Notes: generated from the sequence alone by a model not told the origin. DNA of 64,000 nucleotides from Halomonas cupida (GCF_900142755.1 NZ_FRCA01000003.1:310001-374000); one strand, 5' to 3'. Shown: positions 11,289-20,503, counted from the stretch's first letter. Numbers and translations: made by a program.

Positions 11289-12794
11289 TCAGGCCTGACG
11301 CTTCAGCTTGCCATTGAACCAGGCCTTTGCCGGCGTCTGGCCGAGTAACACCAGCACGATGACGGATGTCAGCACCAGCGACAGCGGGTTGGTGACCAGG
11401 TCGAGAAGGAACTGGCCGCCGCTGTCACCGACGGAGGACATGGCCTGTCGGTAGGTATTGTCGATCAGCGGCCCGAGGATGACGCCGAGAATGATCGGGC
11501 CCATCTGGAAGCCGAATACCTTGAGCCAGTAGCCGAACAGGCCGAACCCGAGCATCCAGTACACTTCGGTCATGTTGCTGTTGATCGAGTAGGTACCCAC
11601 GACGCACAGCACCAGAATCAAGGGAATCAGAATGGCCTTGGGTACCTCGACGACCCTGGTGAATATCTTGATCCCGGTCAGCCCGAAGATCAGCAGGAAG
11701 ACATTGGCCAATACCAGATTTCCGACAGTGAACCAGAAGATGTGCGGTGTCTCGATCATCAGCATCGGGCCGGGATTCAGGCCGTGAATAACCAGCGCGC
11801 CGATGATCACAGCGGTGACGGCGTCGCCAGGCATACCCAGTGTCAGCATGGGCACATAGGCGCCGCCAACAGCAGCATTGTTGGCGGTTTCCGGTGCCAC
11901 CAGCCCCTCGTAGGCGCCTTCGCCGAAAGGGACTTTCGGATTCTTGACCGAGCGCTTGGCATGGTCATAGGCAAACAGGGAGGCAATGTCGCCACCGGTG
12001 CCGGGTAGCGCCCCGACCACTACGCCGATGATGCCCGAACGCATCGACAGCGGCAGGAATTTCAGCACCATCTTCAGCGGCGGAATGATCTTGTCGACCT
12101 TCTGTTTGACCGGCACCTTGTTGAGGTTGTGCAACTGGTAGAAGGCTTCGGCGACACCGAAAAGGCCAATCATCACCACCACATAATGGATGCCCCCAAG
12201 CAACTGCATGTTGCCCATGGTGAGCCGTGGCTGGGCGGTGACCATATCCATGCCGACTAGACCGATGGCAGCCCCCAGCGCGACAGAAAAGATACCACGT
12301 GCCAGCGACTTCCCTGACAGGGTACTGACCAACAACAGGCCGAGGACGGCAATCAGGAAATAGTCCCGAGGTGCAAACTCCAGTGCCATGTCGGCGAGCC
12401 AGGGCGCAGTACCGGCCAGAATCACGGTGCCGAGGATGCCGCCGATGACTGACATCACGGTGCTCAGGCCGATGGCACGGCCAGCTTCGCCGCGCTGAGC
12501 CAGCGGATAGCCATCGAAGGCCGTGGTCACTGCCGAAGGCGCACCGGGAATATTAAGCAGGATCGCGGTGCGAGAGCCGCCATAGACACCCCCCACATAG
12601 ATCCCCACCATCAGTGCAAGGGCATCATTGATATCCCAGGCGAAGGTGAAGGAAATCAGGATCGAGACGGCCATGGTCACCGACAGGCCGGGGATGGCGC
12701 CGATGTAGATGCCTCCCAACGTGCCGAGAGCAGTCAGCAGCAGCAGGTGTGGGTCGACCCAGGCCATCAGGAAATAGTGGAAGGTATCAATCAT
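11289..12794 (-). CDS. tctA: Tripartite tricarboxylate transporter large permease TctA
   Basis: The 501-residue large membrane subunit of a TTT-family secondary transporter, which takes up organic acids captured by the periplasmic TctC protein. It shows about ten to twelve hydrophobic helices and the family segments GAIPGLSVTMAVS near the N terminus, ILLNIPGAPSAVTTAFDGYPLA, and the internal repeat GALPGTGGDIASLFAY. GGAG lies seven bases before the ATG. It is the last gene of the tctC-tctB-tctA operon. The substrate is unknown; the neighbouring shikimate/quinate enzymes suggest a hydroaromatic acid rather than citrate. Confidence 0.93.
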   Translation of the reverse strand: MIDTFHYFLMAWVDPHLLLLTALGTLGGIYIGAIPGLSVTMAVSILISFTFAWDINDALALMVGIYVGGVYGGSRTAILLNIPGAPSAVTTAFDGYPLAQRGEAGRAIGLSTVMSVIGGILGTVILAGTAPWLADMALEFAPRDYFLIAVLGLLLVSTLSGKSLARGIFSVALGAAIGLVGMDMVTAQPRLTMGNMQLLGGIHYVVVMIGLFGVAEAFYQLHNLNKVPVKQKVDKIIPPLKMVLKFLPLSMRSGIIGVVVGALPGTGGDIASLFAYDHAKRSVKNPKVPFGEGAYEGLVAPETANNAAVGGAYVPMLTLGMPGDAVTAVIIGALVIHGLNPGPMLMIETPHIFWFTVGNLVLANVFLLIFGLTGIKIFTRVVEVPKAILIPLILVLCVVGTYSINSNMTEVYWMLGFGLFGYWLKVFGFQMGPIILGVILGPLIDNTYRQAMSSVGDSGGQFLLDLVTNPLSLVLTSVIVLVLLGQTPAKAWFNGKLKRQA

Positions 12795-12809
12795 GGCAGG
12801 ACTCCAGGC

Positions 12810-13289
12810 TCACGGCAGATAGACACGGAACACCAGCGTGAACAGGACGTAGATGATGGCGATGGAAACGCCGGAAATGACCAGCGAGCTCACCACCTTG
12901 CCGCCGCGGTAATACATGAACATGATCGCGAGGAAGATGAAGGTGCTGATATAGAAGCTCAGCCAGGAGATGGCGACCAGATAGGCAATCGAGAATACCG
13001 AGAAGACGATGATATGCGGCTGGAAGTGTTCCGCGAGGAAGGCCTTGAACTCATCTCCGGCTGTGGTCAACTCCGGATCGCGGCGCTTGTACCTATGACT
13101 GAACAGAATGATCAGACTCGCAACAATCATTATCACGGCCAGGCCCACCGGGAAGGAGCCGGGGGAGTTCAGGGATGGCAGGATGCCATCAATGCGCGAG
13201 GCTTCGTAGAGCAAGCCCCCGCTGAACAGCAGCAGCAGCCAGTCGAAGACCTTCTCGCCCGGCTTGACGCGTTCGCGGTTGTCGTTCAT
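12810..13289 (-). CDS. tctB: Tripartite tricarboxylate transporter small permease TctB
   Basis: A 159-residue protein with about four hydrophobic helices, typical of the poorly conserved small subunit of TTT transporters. The N terminus has a short polar stretch followed by FDWLLLLFSGGLLYEA, and the C terminus ends SGVSIAIIYVLFTLVFRVYLP-like in a final helix. The ATG has GGAG seven bases upstream. The gene lies between tctC and tctA, 15 bases from tctA, which is the strongest support for the assignment. Confidence 0.88.
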   Translation of the reverse strand: MNDNRERVKPGEKVFDWLLLLFSGGLLYEASRIDGILPSLNSPGSFPVGLAVIMIVASLIILFSHRYKRRDPELTTAGDEFKAFLAEHFQPHIIVFSVFSIAYLVAISWLSFYISTFIFLAIMFMYYRGGKVVSSLVISGVSIAIIYVLFTLVFRVYLP

Positions 13290-13391
13290 TGCACAACTCC
13301 AGGAGGGCCGGGCAGTGCCCGGCCTGGATGCCTATGAGCCGCTGGCCGCTGCTGTCGAGACAAGTCCCGAGCAACGGCCTCCGGTCACAGG

Positions 13392-14420
13392 TTATTCGGC
13401 TGCTGCACCGGGGCGAGGTATACCCAGCTCTTCCGGGGAAACTTTCACGCTGCCGGCCTCGAACATTGACCAGCCGGTTACTGACTGCCAGTTGTCGAGA
13501 TACTGTTGGGCATCTTCACCATTGAGGTTGAGAGGCTCGGCACCGAAATTGGCGAGAAACTGCTGGAATTGCTCACTGTCTACCGCTGTCTCGTAAGCAT
13601 CTTCCAGCCGCTGCTTGATGTCATCCGGGGTTTCCTCGCGCACGAACACACCCCAGAACGGGCCCCAGGGAAGGAATGTGTCGATATCCGGTAGGGCCTC
13701 GGTAATTGGCGGCACGCCCGGCAGGGCATCGATCTCTTCGGTGGTGAGAACGGCTAGCCCCTTCATCTTGCCACTACGGATCTGCTCGCCCACGGCGGCC
13801 AGGCTCAGTGGCATGAAATCGATATGGTCACCCAGCATGGCGGTCATGCCTGGCCCGTCACCACCGAAGGTCACGGTGCGTACGTCGAGTTCATCCACAG
13901 CATTGATCATGGCATGCACGGTACTCGGTAGGCCGCCGGCACCGGTGCCGCCCATACGCAACTCACCGGGGTTCTGGTGGGCGTATTCGAGCAACTCGGC
14001 CAGGTTGTCGAACGGACTGTCGGCGGGCGCCGCAATGACCACCAGACCCTGGCCGATGATGTTGATGGTATGCATGTCGTCATAGCCGAAGTCGGCCAGG
14101 CCCATCAGACGATAGAGCTGCGGATTCTCGGCGCCGTAGAGCAGGTTGTAGCCATCCGGCCGCTGGGTCATGACGTAGTTCATGCCGATCACGCCAGTAC
14201 CGCCCGGGCGGTTGGTCAGAATAACGCTGGTGTCGAGGGCTTCCTCGACATGTGGAGTCAGACTGCGCGCGATGTTGTCGGTGGCGCCACCGGCTCCCCA
14301 CTGAATGGTGCCTGTGATATTACGCTCAGGGTACTCGGCAAGCGCCTGGCCGCTCAGACTCATGGTGGCAAGCGCCACTGCCATCGGGATGGTCAGCGTC
14401 TTCAAGGCTGAATGAAACAT
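13392..14420 (-). CDS. tctC: Tripartite tricarboxylate transporter substrate-binding protein TctC
   Basis: A 342-residue periplasmic Bug-type receptor that captures a carboxylate and hands it to TctAB. Residues 1-28 form a signal peptide (MFHSALKTLTIP..., cleavage after GQALA). The family pattern follows: GAGGATDNIAR, VILTNRPGGTGVIGMNYV and GGTGAGGLPSTVHA. The open frame extends far upstream, but the ATG at 14420 has GGAGG five bases before it and begins the signal peptide. First gene of the operon, divergent from the shikimate/quinate dehydrogenase gene. Confidence 0.94.
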   Translation of the reverse strand: MFHSALKTLTIPMAVALATMSLSGQALAEYPERNITGTIQWGAGGATDNIARSLTPHVEEALDTSVILTNRPGGTGVIGMNYVMTQRPDGYNLLYGAENPQLYRLMGLADFGYDDMHTINIIGQGLVVIAAPADSPFDNLAELLEYAHQNPGELRMGGTGAGGLPSTVHAMINAVDELDVRTVTFGGDGPGMTAMLGDHIDFMPLSLAAVGEQIRSGKMKGLAVLTTEEIDALPGVPPITEALPDIDTFLPWGPFWGVFVREETPDDIKQRLEDAYETAVDSEQFQQFLANFGAEPLNLNGEDAQQYLDNWQSVTGWSMFEAGSVKVSPEELGIPRPGAAAE

Positions 14421-14584
14421 GGGATCCTCCGGGGTTCTTGTAGATTCTGCCGAGGTAATGCTGGCGCTACGGCAGTGCCCTTCTGATGGGGCGGTGCGTT
14501 GGTATGGCCCTTCTTGAGGCTGACTCGAACCGGGTTCGAGCGCAGCGTGCCTCTCGGTACATCTTGTTTTTATATCATTTCTGG

Positions 14585-14615
14585 AATCATGATCATTTCT
14601 ATAATCACGATCATT
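14585..14615. promoter_or_regulatory. Direct repeat upstream of tctC
   Basis: AATCATGATCATT at 14585-14597 is repeated as AATCACGATCATT at 14603-14615, 18 bases apart, in an AT-rich block. The position upstream of tctC suggests a promoter or regulator site. No regulator gene is adjacent. Confidence 0.4.
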
Positions 14616-14642
14616 TTGCTCTTTCACTTTCATATTCATAGG

Positions 14643-14676
14643 GTTCGTCAGGCGAACTGAAGTGCTTCAGGCGAAC
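14643..14676. promoter_or_regulatory. PcaR/PcaU-like palindrome plus direct repeat
   Basis: GTTCGTCAGGCGAAC at 14643-14657 has the form GTTCG-N5-CGAAC seen also before pcaB. The ten bases TCAGGCGAAC are repeated at 14667-14676. A palindrome plus a third, directly repeated motif about one turn away is the arrangement described for the Acinetobacter IclR-type regulator PcaU. It lies between the divergent tctC and shikimate/quinate dehydrogenase genes; binding is inferred. Confidence 0.55.
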
Positions 14677-14814
14677 GTTAAGTGGACGTCGGTAGAGTGT
14701 CAACGCTGACCAGGGCTCTTTTTACCATGGTTTCAAGGGGGCGCGCGTTATGGTGAAGACCACGCTGGTATTCACCAGGCCACACAATCAGCACAGCAAT
14801 AAGGGAACCCAAGG

Positions 14815-15678
14815 ATGAAACTGGGACTCATCGGCAAGGCCATTCTCAACTCCAGCGCGCCGGACCTGCATGTGCGCCTCGGCAAGCTGACCGGTATCGA
14901 GACCAGCTATGAGCTGTTCGATGCCAACGAGTCATCTCAGGTATCGCTGGAGGCTACTGTGCGAGAGGTGATTGCCGCCGGCTACCGTGGGGTCAATGTG
15001 ACCTATCCGTTCAAGGAGCAGGCCATTGGACTCGCTGACCGTATCAGCGACGGTGCGCGCATGGTGGGTTCTGCCAATACTCTGGTGTTTCAGGATGGCA
15101 GTATTGTCGCTGAGAACACTGACTTCACCGGCTTCATGAGCGGCTATCGTGCAAGCCTCGGAGAGCGTGAACCAGGACGAGTCCTGGTCATCGGTACCGG
15201 AGGTGTGGGCAAGGCTGTGGCTTTCGGTGTTACGCAGTTGGGGGCAACGGAGGTGTTGCTGGTGGATATTGATACCGCGCGAGCCGAGCGCCTGGCGGAA
15301 GAACTGGTGCGCTTCGGGTTCGGCGCGAGAGCGTTGCCGTCCGATCAGGTAGCTGATGAGGCAGCATCCTGTAACGGTCTGATCAATTGCACACCAATAG
15401 GGCACGAGAAGAGCCCGGGCTGCCCGTTACCGCCGCAGTTGGTGCAGCCTCACCACTGGGTCTTCGACGCCGTCTATGTTCCAGCAGTCACTGAGTTGAT
15501 TGCTGCTGCACGGGCGGCTGATGCCAGTGTGATGAGTGGTGTCAGCCTGTTCGTGTTCCAGGGCGTGGACGCCTTCAAGCACTTCTGTGAGGATGATGAC
15601 AAACGCGCTGCTGCCGACCAACAGGCAGCGGCTCTGTTCGCCCATTATCGGCGGCAATTACTGGGCCACAATGGCTGA
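14815..15678 (+). CDS. Shikimate/quinate dehydrogenase, NAD-type (AroE/YdiB family)
   Basis: A 287-residue dehydrogenase oxidising shikimate to 3-dehydroshikimate or quinate to 3-dehydroquinate. The catalytic lysine sits in [10 protein letters not shown] and the aspartate in ENTDFTGF. The Rossmann motif is [13 protein letters not shown]. After the second strand it has [11 protein letters not shown], where biosynthetic NADP-dependent AroE has an N-R-T motif; acidic residues there suggest NAD preference and a catabolic role. The substrate-binding Ser-x-Ser of AroE reads NSSAPDLH here. It is followed 13 bases later by aroQ and faces the TctCBA transporter, consistent with hydroaromatic acid degradation. 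A biosynthetic role cannot be excluded from sequence alone. Confidence 0.85.
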   Translation: MKLGLIGKAILNSSAPDLHVRLGKLTGIETSYELFDANESSQVSLEATVREVIAAGYRGVNVTYPFKEQAIGLADRISDGARMVGSANTLVFQDGSIVAENTDFTGFMSGYRASLGEREPGRVLVIGTGGVGKAVAFGVTQLGATEVLLVDIDTARAERLAEELVRFGFGARALPSDQVADEAASCNGLINCTPIGHEKSPGCPLPPQLVQPHHWVFDAVYVPAVTELIAAARAADASVMSGVSLFVFQGVDAFKHFCEDDDKRAAADQQAAALFAHYRRQLLGHNG

Positions 15679-15691
15679 AGGAGAATCACTG

Positions 15692-16135
15692 ATGAGCAAG
15701 GGCAAGGTTCTGGTCCTGCATGGCCCCAACCTCAACCTGTTGGGCACTCGGCAGCCGGAAATATATGGCCATCAGACACTGGCGGATATCGACAATGCCC
15801 TGCGCGAGCATGCCCTGCTCGAGGACTGGGAGGTCAATACCCGCCAGAGCAACCACGAAGGTGAGCTGATCGATGCCATCCATGCGGCACGCCTCGATGG
15901 CACAGATGCCATCATCATCAACCCGGCGGCTTTCACCCATACCTCGGTGGCCATTCTCGATGCGCTGAACGCCTTCGATGGCAAGGTCATCGAGGTGCAT
16001 CTGTCCAACGTCCACAAGCGGGAATCCTTCCGTCATCACAGCTATGTGTCGTTGCGTGCCGATGGCGTTATCGCGGGCCTCGGCAGTCAGGGTTATCACG
16101 CGGCGCTGGATGCCTTGATCCGAGACAAGCGCTGA
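15692..16135 (+). CDS. aroQ: Type II 3-dehydroquinate dehydratase
   Basis: A 147-residue dodecameric dehydroquinase interconverting 3-dehydroquinate and 3-dehydroshikimate. Family signatures: [17 protein letters not shown] with the catalytic tyrosine, the [10 protein letters not shown] loop, [12 protein letters not shown] with the catalytic histidine region, and [23 protein letters not shown] precedes the ATG at 15692. Next to a probable NAD-dependent shikimate/quinate dehydrogenase it probably serves quinate breakdown (QuiB role), and another copy may supply biosynthesis. The 3-dehydroshikimate dehydratase needed to reach protocatechuate is not in this window. Confidence 0.95.
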   Translation: MSKGKVLVLHGPNLNLLGTRQPEIYGHQTLADIDNALREHALLEDWEVNTRQSNHEGELIDAIHAARLDGTDAIIINPAAFTHTSVAILDALNAFDGKVIEVHLSNVHKRESFRHHSYVSLRADGVIAGLGSQGYHAALDALIRDKR

Positions 16136-16164
16136 GTACATCTGCCGATCACAGGAGACCCTCC

Positions 16165-17214
16165 ATGTCCTCGTTACGCATCGGTGTCATGGGCGCCGGT
16201 ATCATCGGTCGTGAGCATATTGCCTTGGTCGGGGCATCGCCGGACACTCGATTGACCGCCATCGCTGACGTTACCGAATCCGGTCGTCAACTGGCGGAAG
16301 AACTCGGCGTCACCTGCTACGCCGACTACCGTGAGATGCTTGATGATGCGGCTCTGGACGCGGTCATCGTAGCGCTGCCCAACGCTCTGCACCGAGATGC
16401 GGGGCTGGCCTGCATCGAGCGCGGCTTGCCGACGCTGATGGAAAAGCCCATCGCCGATACTCTGGCCGCTGGTCTGGAGCTGGCCGAGGCCAGTGAAGCG
16501 GCTGGCGTGCCCATGCTGATCGGCCACCATCGCCGCCATAGCCCTGATATGGTCGAGGCGCGCCGGACCATCCGCGACGGCGAGTTGGGGAAGCTGGTGG
16601 CGGTCAATGGCATGTGGCTGTGTCGGAAACACGATGCGTATTTCGACCAGGTGTGGCGTCGTCAGGTGGGTGGCGGCCCGATTCTGATCAACCTGATCCA
16701 CGAGATCGATATCCTGCGTTTCCTGTGTGGCGAGATCGAAAGTGTTCAAGCCGTCACAGGCGCTGCAGCGAGAGGGTTCGAGGTTGAGGATAGCTTTGCC
16801 GTGGTGATCAAGTTCGCCAATGGGGCCATCGGCAGCTTCACCGGCAGCGATGCGGTGCCCTCACCCTGGATGTGGGATGTCGCCTCTGGTCAATCGCCCA
16901 ACTTTCCCCATCACCCCGGTAGTTGCTACACCATCGGTGGCAGTCGGGCCAGCCTGAGTGTGCCGGGGATGGATGTGTGGGCCCACGAGGAGGGGGGAGA
17001 CTGGCGTCAGCCGCTGGTTCGGCGTCGCCTCCAGCCTCCACGTACCCACTGCTATCCGGAACAGTTGGCCCACTTCGTGGCCGTCATTCGTGGTGAGGCT
17101 GCTCCGGTTATCGATGCACGGGAAGGCGTCATGACGCTCGCTGCGACGCTGGCCGTGTCCAGGGCAGCGGCAGAGGGAGTCCGTGTACAGGTGAGCGACA
17201 TGCTGACGCGTTGA
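16165..17214 (+). CDS. Gfo/Idh/MocA-family oxidoreductase
   Basis: A 349-residue NAD(P)-dependent oxidoreductase. The N-terminal Rossmann domain has GVMGAGIIGREH at residues 7-18 and the family motif MEKPIADTL, in which the lysine is catalytic. The C-terminal domain supplies a conserved histidine (LINLIHEIDILRFL). AGGAG lies seven bases before the ATG. It is the third gene of the dehydrogenase-aroQ operon, so it may oxidise a cyclic polyol or hydroaromatic acid, but the substrate cannot be read from the sequence. It converges with the DMT gene 16 bases away. Confidence 0.85.
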   Translation: MSSLRIGVMGAGIIGREHIALVGASPDTRLTAIADVTESGRQLAEELGVTCYADYREMLDDAALDAVIVALPNALHRDAGLACIERGLPTLMEKPIADTLAAGLELAEASEAAGVPMLIGHHRRHSPDMVEARRTIRDGELGKLVAVNGMWLCRKHDAYFDQVWRRQVGGGPILINLIHEIDILRFLCGEIESVQAVTGAAARGFEVEDSFAVVIKFANGAIGSFTGSDAVPSPWMWDVASGQSPNFPHHPGSCYTIGGSRASLSVPGMDVWAHEEGGDWRQPLVRRRLQPPRTHCYPEQLAHFVAVIRGEAAPVIDAREGVMTLAATLAVSRAAAEGVRVQVSDMLTR

Positions 17215-17230
17215 GTCCAGGCGTCTGTGA

Positions 17231-18181
17231 TCAGGAGCCGGAGCGTTTCTTGCTCACGGCCAGCATTACGCCCGCCACGCTGATCAAGGCGGCACCTATC
17301 CAGGTTTCCGGGCGTGGTACATCGCCGAAGAATACGAAGCCGAACAGGGCGGCCCAGATGATCTGTAGGTACAGGAACGGCGATACCAGTGATGCCGGGG
17401 CATAACGCATGGCCATGATCAGTGTCAGCTGGCTGGCGGCCCCCATCAGGCCAACAAACATGAACAACGGCAAGTCGCGGGGATCGATACTCGACCAGAA
17501 GGCCGGGACAACCAGACTACTGACCACTGCACCAGCCAGCCCAGCATAGAACAGTGAGGTCAGAGGGTGGTCCTGACGGCCGAAACGCCTTGTCGTCAGT
17601 TGATAGAGAGCGAAACACAGGGTCAATCCGAATGGCAGTAGAATGGCCGGCTGGCTGCGCCAGTCTACCGGGCCGACACAGATAACCACGCCCGCGAACC
17701 CCAGTATGATGGCCATGGCCTGACGCCAGCTGACTCGCTCCTTGAGCAACGGAACGGCCAACAGCGCCACCAGCAAGGGAGAGCTGAAGTTGATCACGTA
17801 GACCTGAAGTAGCGGCAGGCTGCGGAAGGCGAGGTAGGCGAAGGTACTGGCGCCCAGCAGCAGTAATCCACGTAGGCACTGGCCAGTCAGGGACCCGGTC
17901 TTGAGCATCGCCCCCCCGGTGCTTTTCCCCAACCACACGAACCAGGCCAACAGAATGACGACGTGGCCCACGTAGCGGGCCCAGACCACCTGCACAGGAG
18001 AGTAGTCCTGTGCGAGGGTCTTGACCCCGGTATCCAGCATCGTGAACAGCAGGCCTGCGGCAATCATGTAGCCGATGCCCTTGAGTGGGCGGTCGCGACC
18101 AAGAGCTTCGAGGGGAGTGAGAGGGGCGGTCGAGGCCTGGTCCTCGGATGCTTCAGGAGCCGGTGGACGAGATGAAGACAT
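17231..18181 (-). CDS. DMT-family (EamA) transporter
   Basis: A 316-residue inner-membrane protein with ten predicted helices in two EamA repeats, after a polar N-terminal tail of about 35 residues. The first repeat ends at VGPVDWR and the second begins LLPFGLTLCFALYQLTTRRFG; family features such as KERVSWRQ and the final GAALISVAGVMLAV are present. GGAG precedes the ATG. Such proteins usually export metabolites or amino acids; the substrate here is unknown. The gap from 18182 to 18444 holds no gene, only the beginning of a 20-base tandem repeat. Confidence 0.88.
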   Translation of the reverse strand: MSSSRPPAPEASEDQASTAPLTPLEALGRDRPLKGIGYMIAAGLLFTMLDTGVKTLAQDYSPVQVVWARYVGHVVILLAWFVWLGKSTGGAMLKTGSLTGQCLRGLLLLGASTFAYLAFRSLPLLQVYVINFSSPLLVALLAVPLLKERVSWRQAMAIILGFAGVVICVGPVDWRSQPAILLPFGLTLCFALYQLTTRRFGRQDHPLTSLFYAGLAGAVVSSLVVPAFWSSIDPRDLPLFMFVGLMGAASQLTLIMAMRYAPASLVSPFLYLQIIWAALFGFVFFGDVPRPETWIGAALISVAGVMLAVSKKRSGS

Positions 18182-18409
18182 AGGGCTCCGAAGATATCAG
18201 GAAGGTTCCATTGATCCAGTAGGCCTGCCTGAATGATCGTGGCACACGGACGTGCTGTTCTCGGCCATGAAGCTGGACTATTTGGTTTTCAGGCTAACGG
18301 CAGCGTAATGGATATTCATGGGGAATGCACCTGCCGTGGGTGACGACTCGCTGCTCCGGGACTTGCGGACTGTTGTTCAAGCTCTCATCACACGATCACT
18401 ATGCCCAGG

Positions 18410-18469
18410 GCACGAAGGTCATGTTCAAGGCACGAAGGTTGTACTCAAAGCACGAAAGTCATGATCAGA
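18410..18469. repeat. Three 20-bp tandem repeats at a gene end
   Basis: Three successive 20-base units, beginning GCACGAAGGTCATGTTCAAG, GCACGAAGGTTGTACTCAAA and GCACGAAAGTCATGATCAGA, run through the 3' end of the small membrane protein gene; the stop codon lies in the second unit. Each unit on the minus strand can encode a T-F-V-L or T-F-V-P ending followed by a stop. Confidence 0.8.
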
Positions 18470-18768
18470 AAGCCATGGATCAGCAGCCACGGCATCAGCA
18501 GAACAAGATGCGGGTGAGGCGAATGGATGCCATCGTGTCCCCAGGCTCGCAGCAGGCACAACAGCGTGATCAGCGGCCCGAGGAAGACCGACAGGATGCC
18601 AAGCTGCCTTGTCAGTGGCGTATTGAACCAGTGGAGATGGGTACATAGGTCCGGTCGGCAGGCAATCAACTGGTACATGAGCAGCACCAACCAGACCATC
18701 GGAAGCAGAGAGCATGCGGCGGATATCGCCAGCATGAGTCCTGCCTGTGGTTGGTTGTCGTCGGCCAT
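18445..18768 (-). CDS. Small uncharacterised membrane protein A
   Basis: A 107-residue protein with three hydrophobic helices and no recognised family. It resembles the neighbouring gene at 18883: both have CSLLP followed by a helix, a short loop with two cysteines (IACRPDLCTHLHWF), a helix ending LLCLL, and a last helix H-x-VLLxPWLI. The two cysteines in the loop may form a periplasmic disulfide. The ATG at 18768 is chosen because AAGGA lies nine bases upstream; a frame extension to 18810 has no such site. Confidence 0.6.
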   Translation of the reverse strand: MADDNQPQAGLMLAISAACSLLPMVWLVLLMYQLIACRPDLCTHLHWFNTPLTRQLGILSVFLGPLITLLCLLRAWGHDGIHSPHPHLVLLMPWLLIHGFLIMTFVL

Positions 18769-18882
18769 GACGGTCAGTCCTTTATGAAACTTTTGCGCCC
18801 ATGGATTCATCGCCGGTTTTCATGACCTGTTTCGGTACGAAACTTCGGGCCGCTGATATCGACGTCCTGCCGGGGCGGTTTT

Positions 18883-19308
18883 TCAGGCCTGGAAGGCACT
18901 CAAGAAGAATTCATGCAGATAAAAGATCAGCCATGGTGCCAACAGCACTGCATGCCATCTGTACCTGTCATTTTTCAATTTGAAACGTGTAATGAGTAGA
19001 CATACAAGTGACATGCTCGGCCCGGCATAAATCACTGCGGGCCCGATGGCCAGCATGACCATGGACTCGTACCAGTAGACATGCTGTCCACACGCACCGC
19101 CGGCGCAACTCTCGACTCGATAGGAAAGCAAGCCGATCCAGATGAGAGGCAGCAGCGAGCAGCAGGATGACAGCCAGAGCAGTCGCTGACAGATAAGCTC
19201 TCTTCTTGTTGCTTCATTGAATTCAAGGCAATCATGTTCCAGCTGTCCCTGGCAGGTATTCAGGGACTGGTTGTGGTATCGAGTATTCAAGAGGTGTATG
19301 TCCTGCAT
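18883..19308 (-). CDS. Small uncharacterised membrane protein B, paralogue of A
   Basis: A 141-residue protein with a polar N-terminal segment of about 40 residues and three hydrophobic helices. It shares with protein A the pattern CSLLPLIWIGLLSY, a loop with two cysteines (SCAGGACGQHVYWY), a helix containing GPSMSLVCLL, and HAVLLAPWLIFYLHEF near the end. The pair looks like an old tandem duplication. No ribosome-binding site is obvious before the ATG at 19308, so the true start may be internal. Function unknown. The 19309-19518 gap is AT-rich with no gene seen. Confidence 0.55.
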   Translation of the reverse strand: MQDIHLLNTRYHNQSLNTCQGQLEHDCLEFNEATRRELICQRLLWLSSCCSLLPLIWIGLLSYRVESCAGGACGQHVYWYESMVMLAIGPAVIYAGPSMSLVCLLITRFKLKNDRYRWHAVLLAPWLIFYLHEFFLSAFQA

Positions 19309-19518
19309 GGTTGGCCATGCTTCATGGCTGCCGGTTCATGCACACTCTATCGGGATGTTTCTGGCTGGAACTTCTGGATTAAGCGCCTGTTTAGCGCGCA
19401 ATTGATTGGTTCGGGTGGGTTTTGTGTGTTTCTTGTTTCAGAGGGTTTCCGCAGAGTTTCGATTGGCTTTGATATATATGTGATATCGAAATGAATCTGT
19501 ATTGCGGGGACCAGCCTT

Positions 19519-20472
19519 CTACAGGTGATGACTCACCACCCATATGACCGTGCTGAGCGTCAGGAAGCTGAGTAGCGTGCTGGCCATCAAGGCAGCAGAA
19601 CCGATGCCTTCCATGCCAAAACGAGCCCCCAGCAGCGGGTAGACACTGATCATTGGACAACTCGCAAACAGCAGCGCGCCGGCCAGCAGCATGGTATCGA
19701 TGTCTGGCACGAACCATGTCAGCAGCAGGAAAATCCCGCTGACCAGCAGCGGGTGCAGCAGCAGCTTGCCGCTGGCAATGGACGCGATATCGCGCACCAT
19801 GCCCTTCAACTGGAGGCCATACAGTGTGCCGCCGATCACGAACAGAGCGGCGGGTGCCGATGCTGAAGCGAGCATCTCGATGACACGCTCGAGAGGTACC
19901 GGGAGGGAGATACCGCTGATGGCAACGGTCAGCCCTGTCGCCAGGCCGATCATGATGGGGTTGCGTGCCAGGCGCTGCAAGGTGTGGCGAACGAGGGGGC
20001 CCAGCCGGACGCCTTGTTGCTGGCCTGCTTCGGCAAGAATCAATGCCAGCGGGATGATCACCAGGTTCTCGATCAGCATGCACAGTGCCAGGAACTTGGC
20101 GGCGACGGTGGGGCCGAGTACCAGTGCTCCCACTGGATAGCCGATAAAGCCGCTGTTGGATGCTGCCATACCCAGTGCCTGAAGCGCGCCTTCGGTGAGA
20201 GGTTTGCGCTGCAGTCGGCGTGCCACCAGTAGTCCAAGGGCAAAGGTGCCTATGGAACCCAGGCCATAGGCAACCAGGAAACTGCCGCTGAGCACGTCTT
20301 CCAGAGGGTTCTGGGTCAGGGCCTTGATGACTAGAGCCGGCAGCGAGAAATACAGCACGAAGGTGCCGATGCCTGAAAGCTGCACTGGGGAGATCAGCTC
20401 TCGCCAGCGAGCCGTGTAACCGATACCGATGAGCAGGAAGATGGGGGCGGTGATTGCCAGGACATCGAACAC
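19519..20472 (-). CDS. AEC-family transporter (auxin efflux carrier/malonate type)
   Basis: A 317-residue inner-membrane protein with about ten helices in two inverted five-helix repeats. It begins FDVLAITAPIFLLIGIGYTARW and carries the conserved helix breaks FSLPALV and MAASNSGFIGYPVGALVLG. The open frame continues upstream into a repeat, but a GTG at 20472 has AGGAG eight bases before it and starts exactly at the family N terminus, so it is chosen. Bacterial members carry organic acids such as malate or malonate. Substrate unknown. It lies downstream of the IclR gene on the same strand. Confidence 0.85.
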   Translation of the reverse strand: MFDVLAITAPIFLLIGIGYTARWRELISPVQLSGIGTFVLYFSLPALVIKALTQNPLEDVLSGSFLVAYGLGSIGTFALGLLVARRLQRKPLTEGALQALGMAASNSGFIGYPVGALVLGPTVAAKFLALCMLIENLVIIPLALILAEAGQQQGVRLGPLVRHTLQRLARNPIMIGLATGLTVAISGISLPVPLERVIEMLASASAPAALFVIGGTLYGLQLKGMVRDIASIASGKLLLHPLLVSGIFLLLTWFVPDIDTMLLAGALLFASCPMISVYPLLGARFGMEGIGSAALMASTLLSFLTLSTVIWVVSHHL

Positions 20473-20503
20473 GTTACCGGCTCCTGCTGGGGGCTCAGCG
20501 GGT

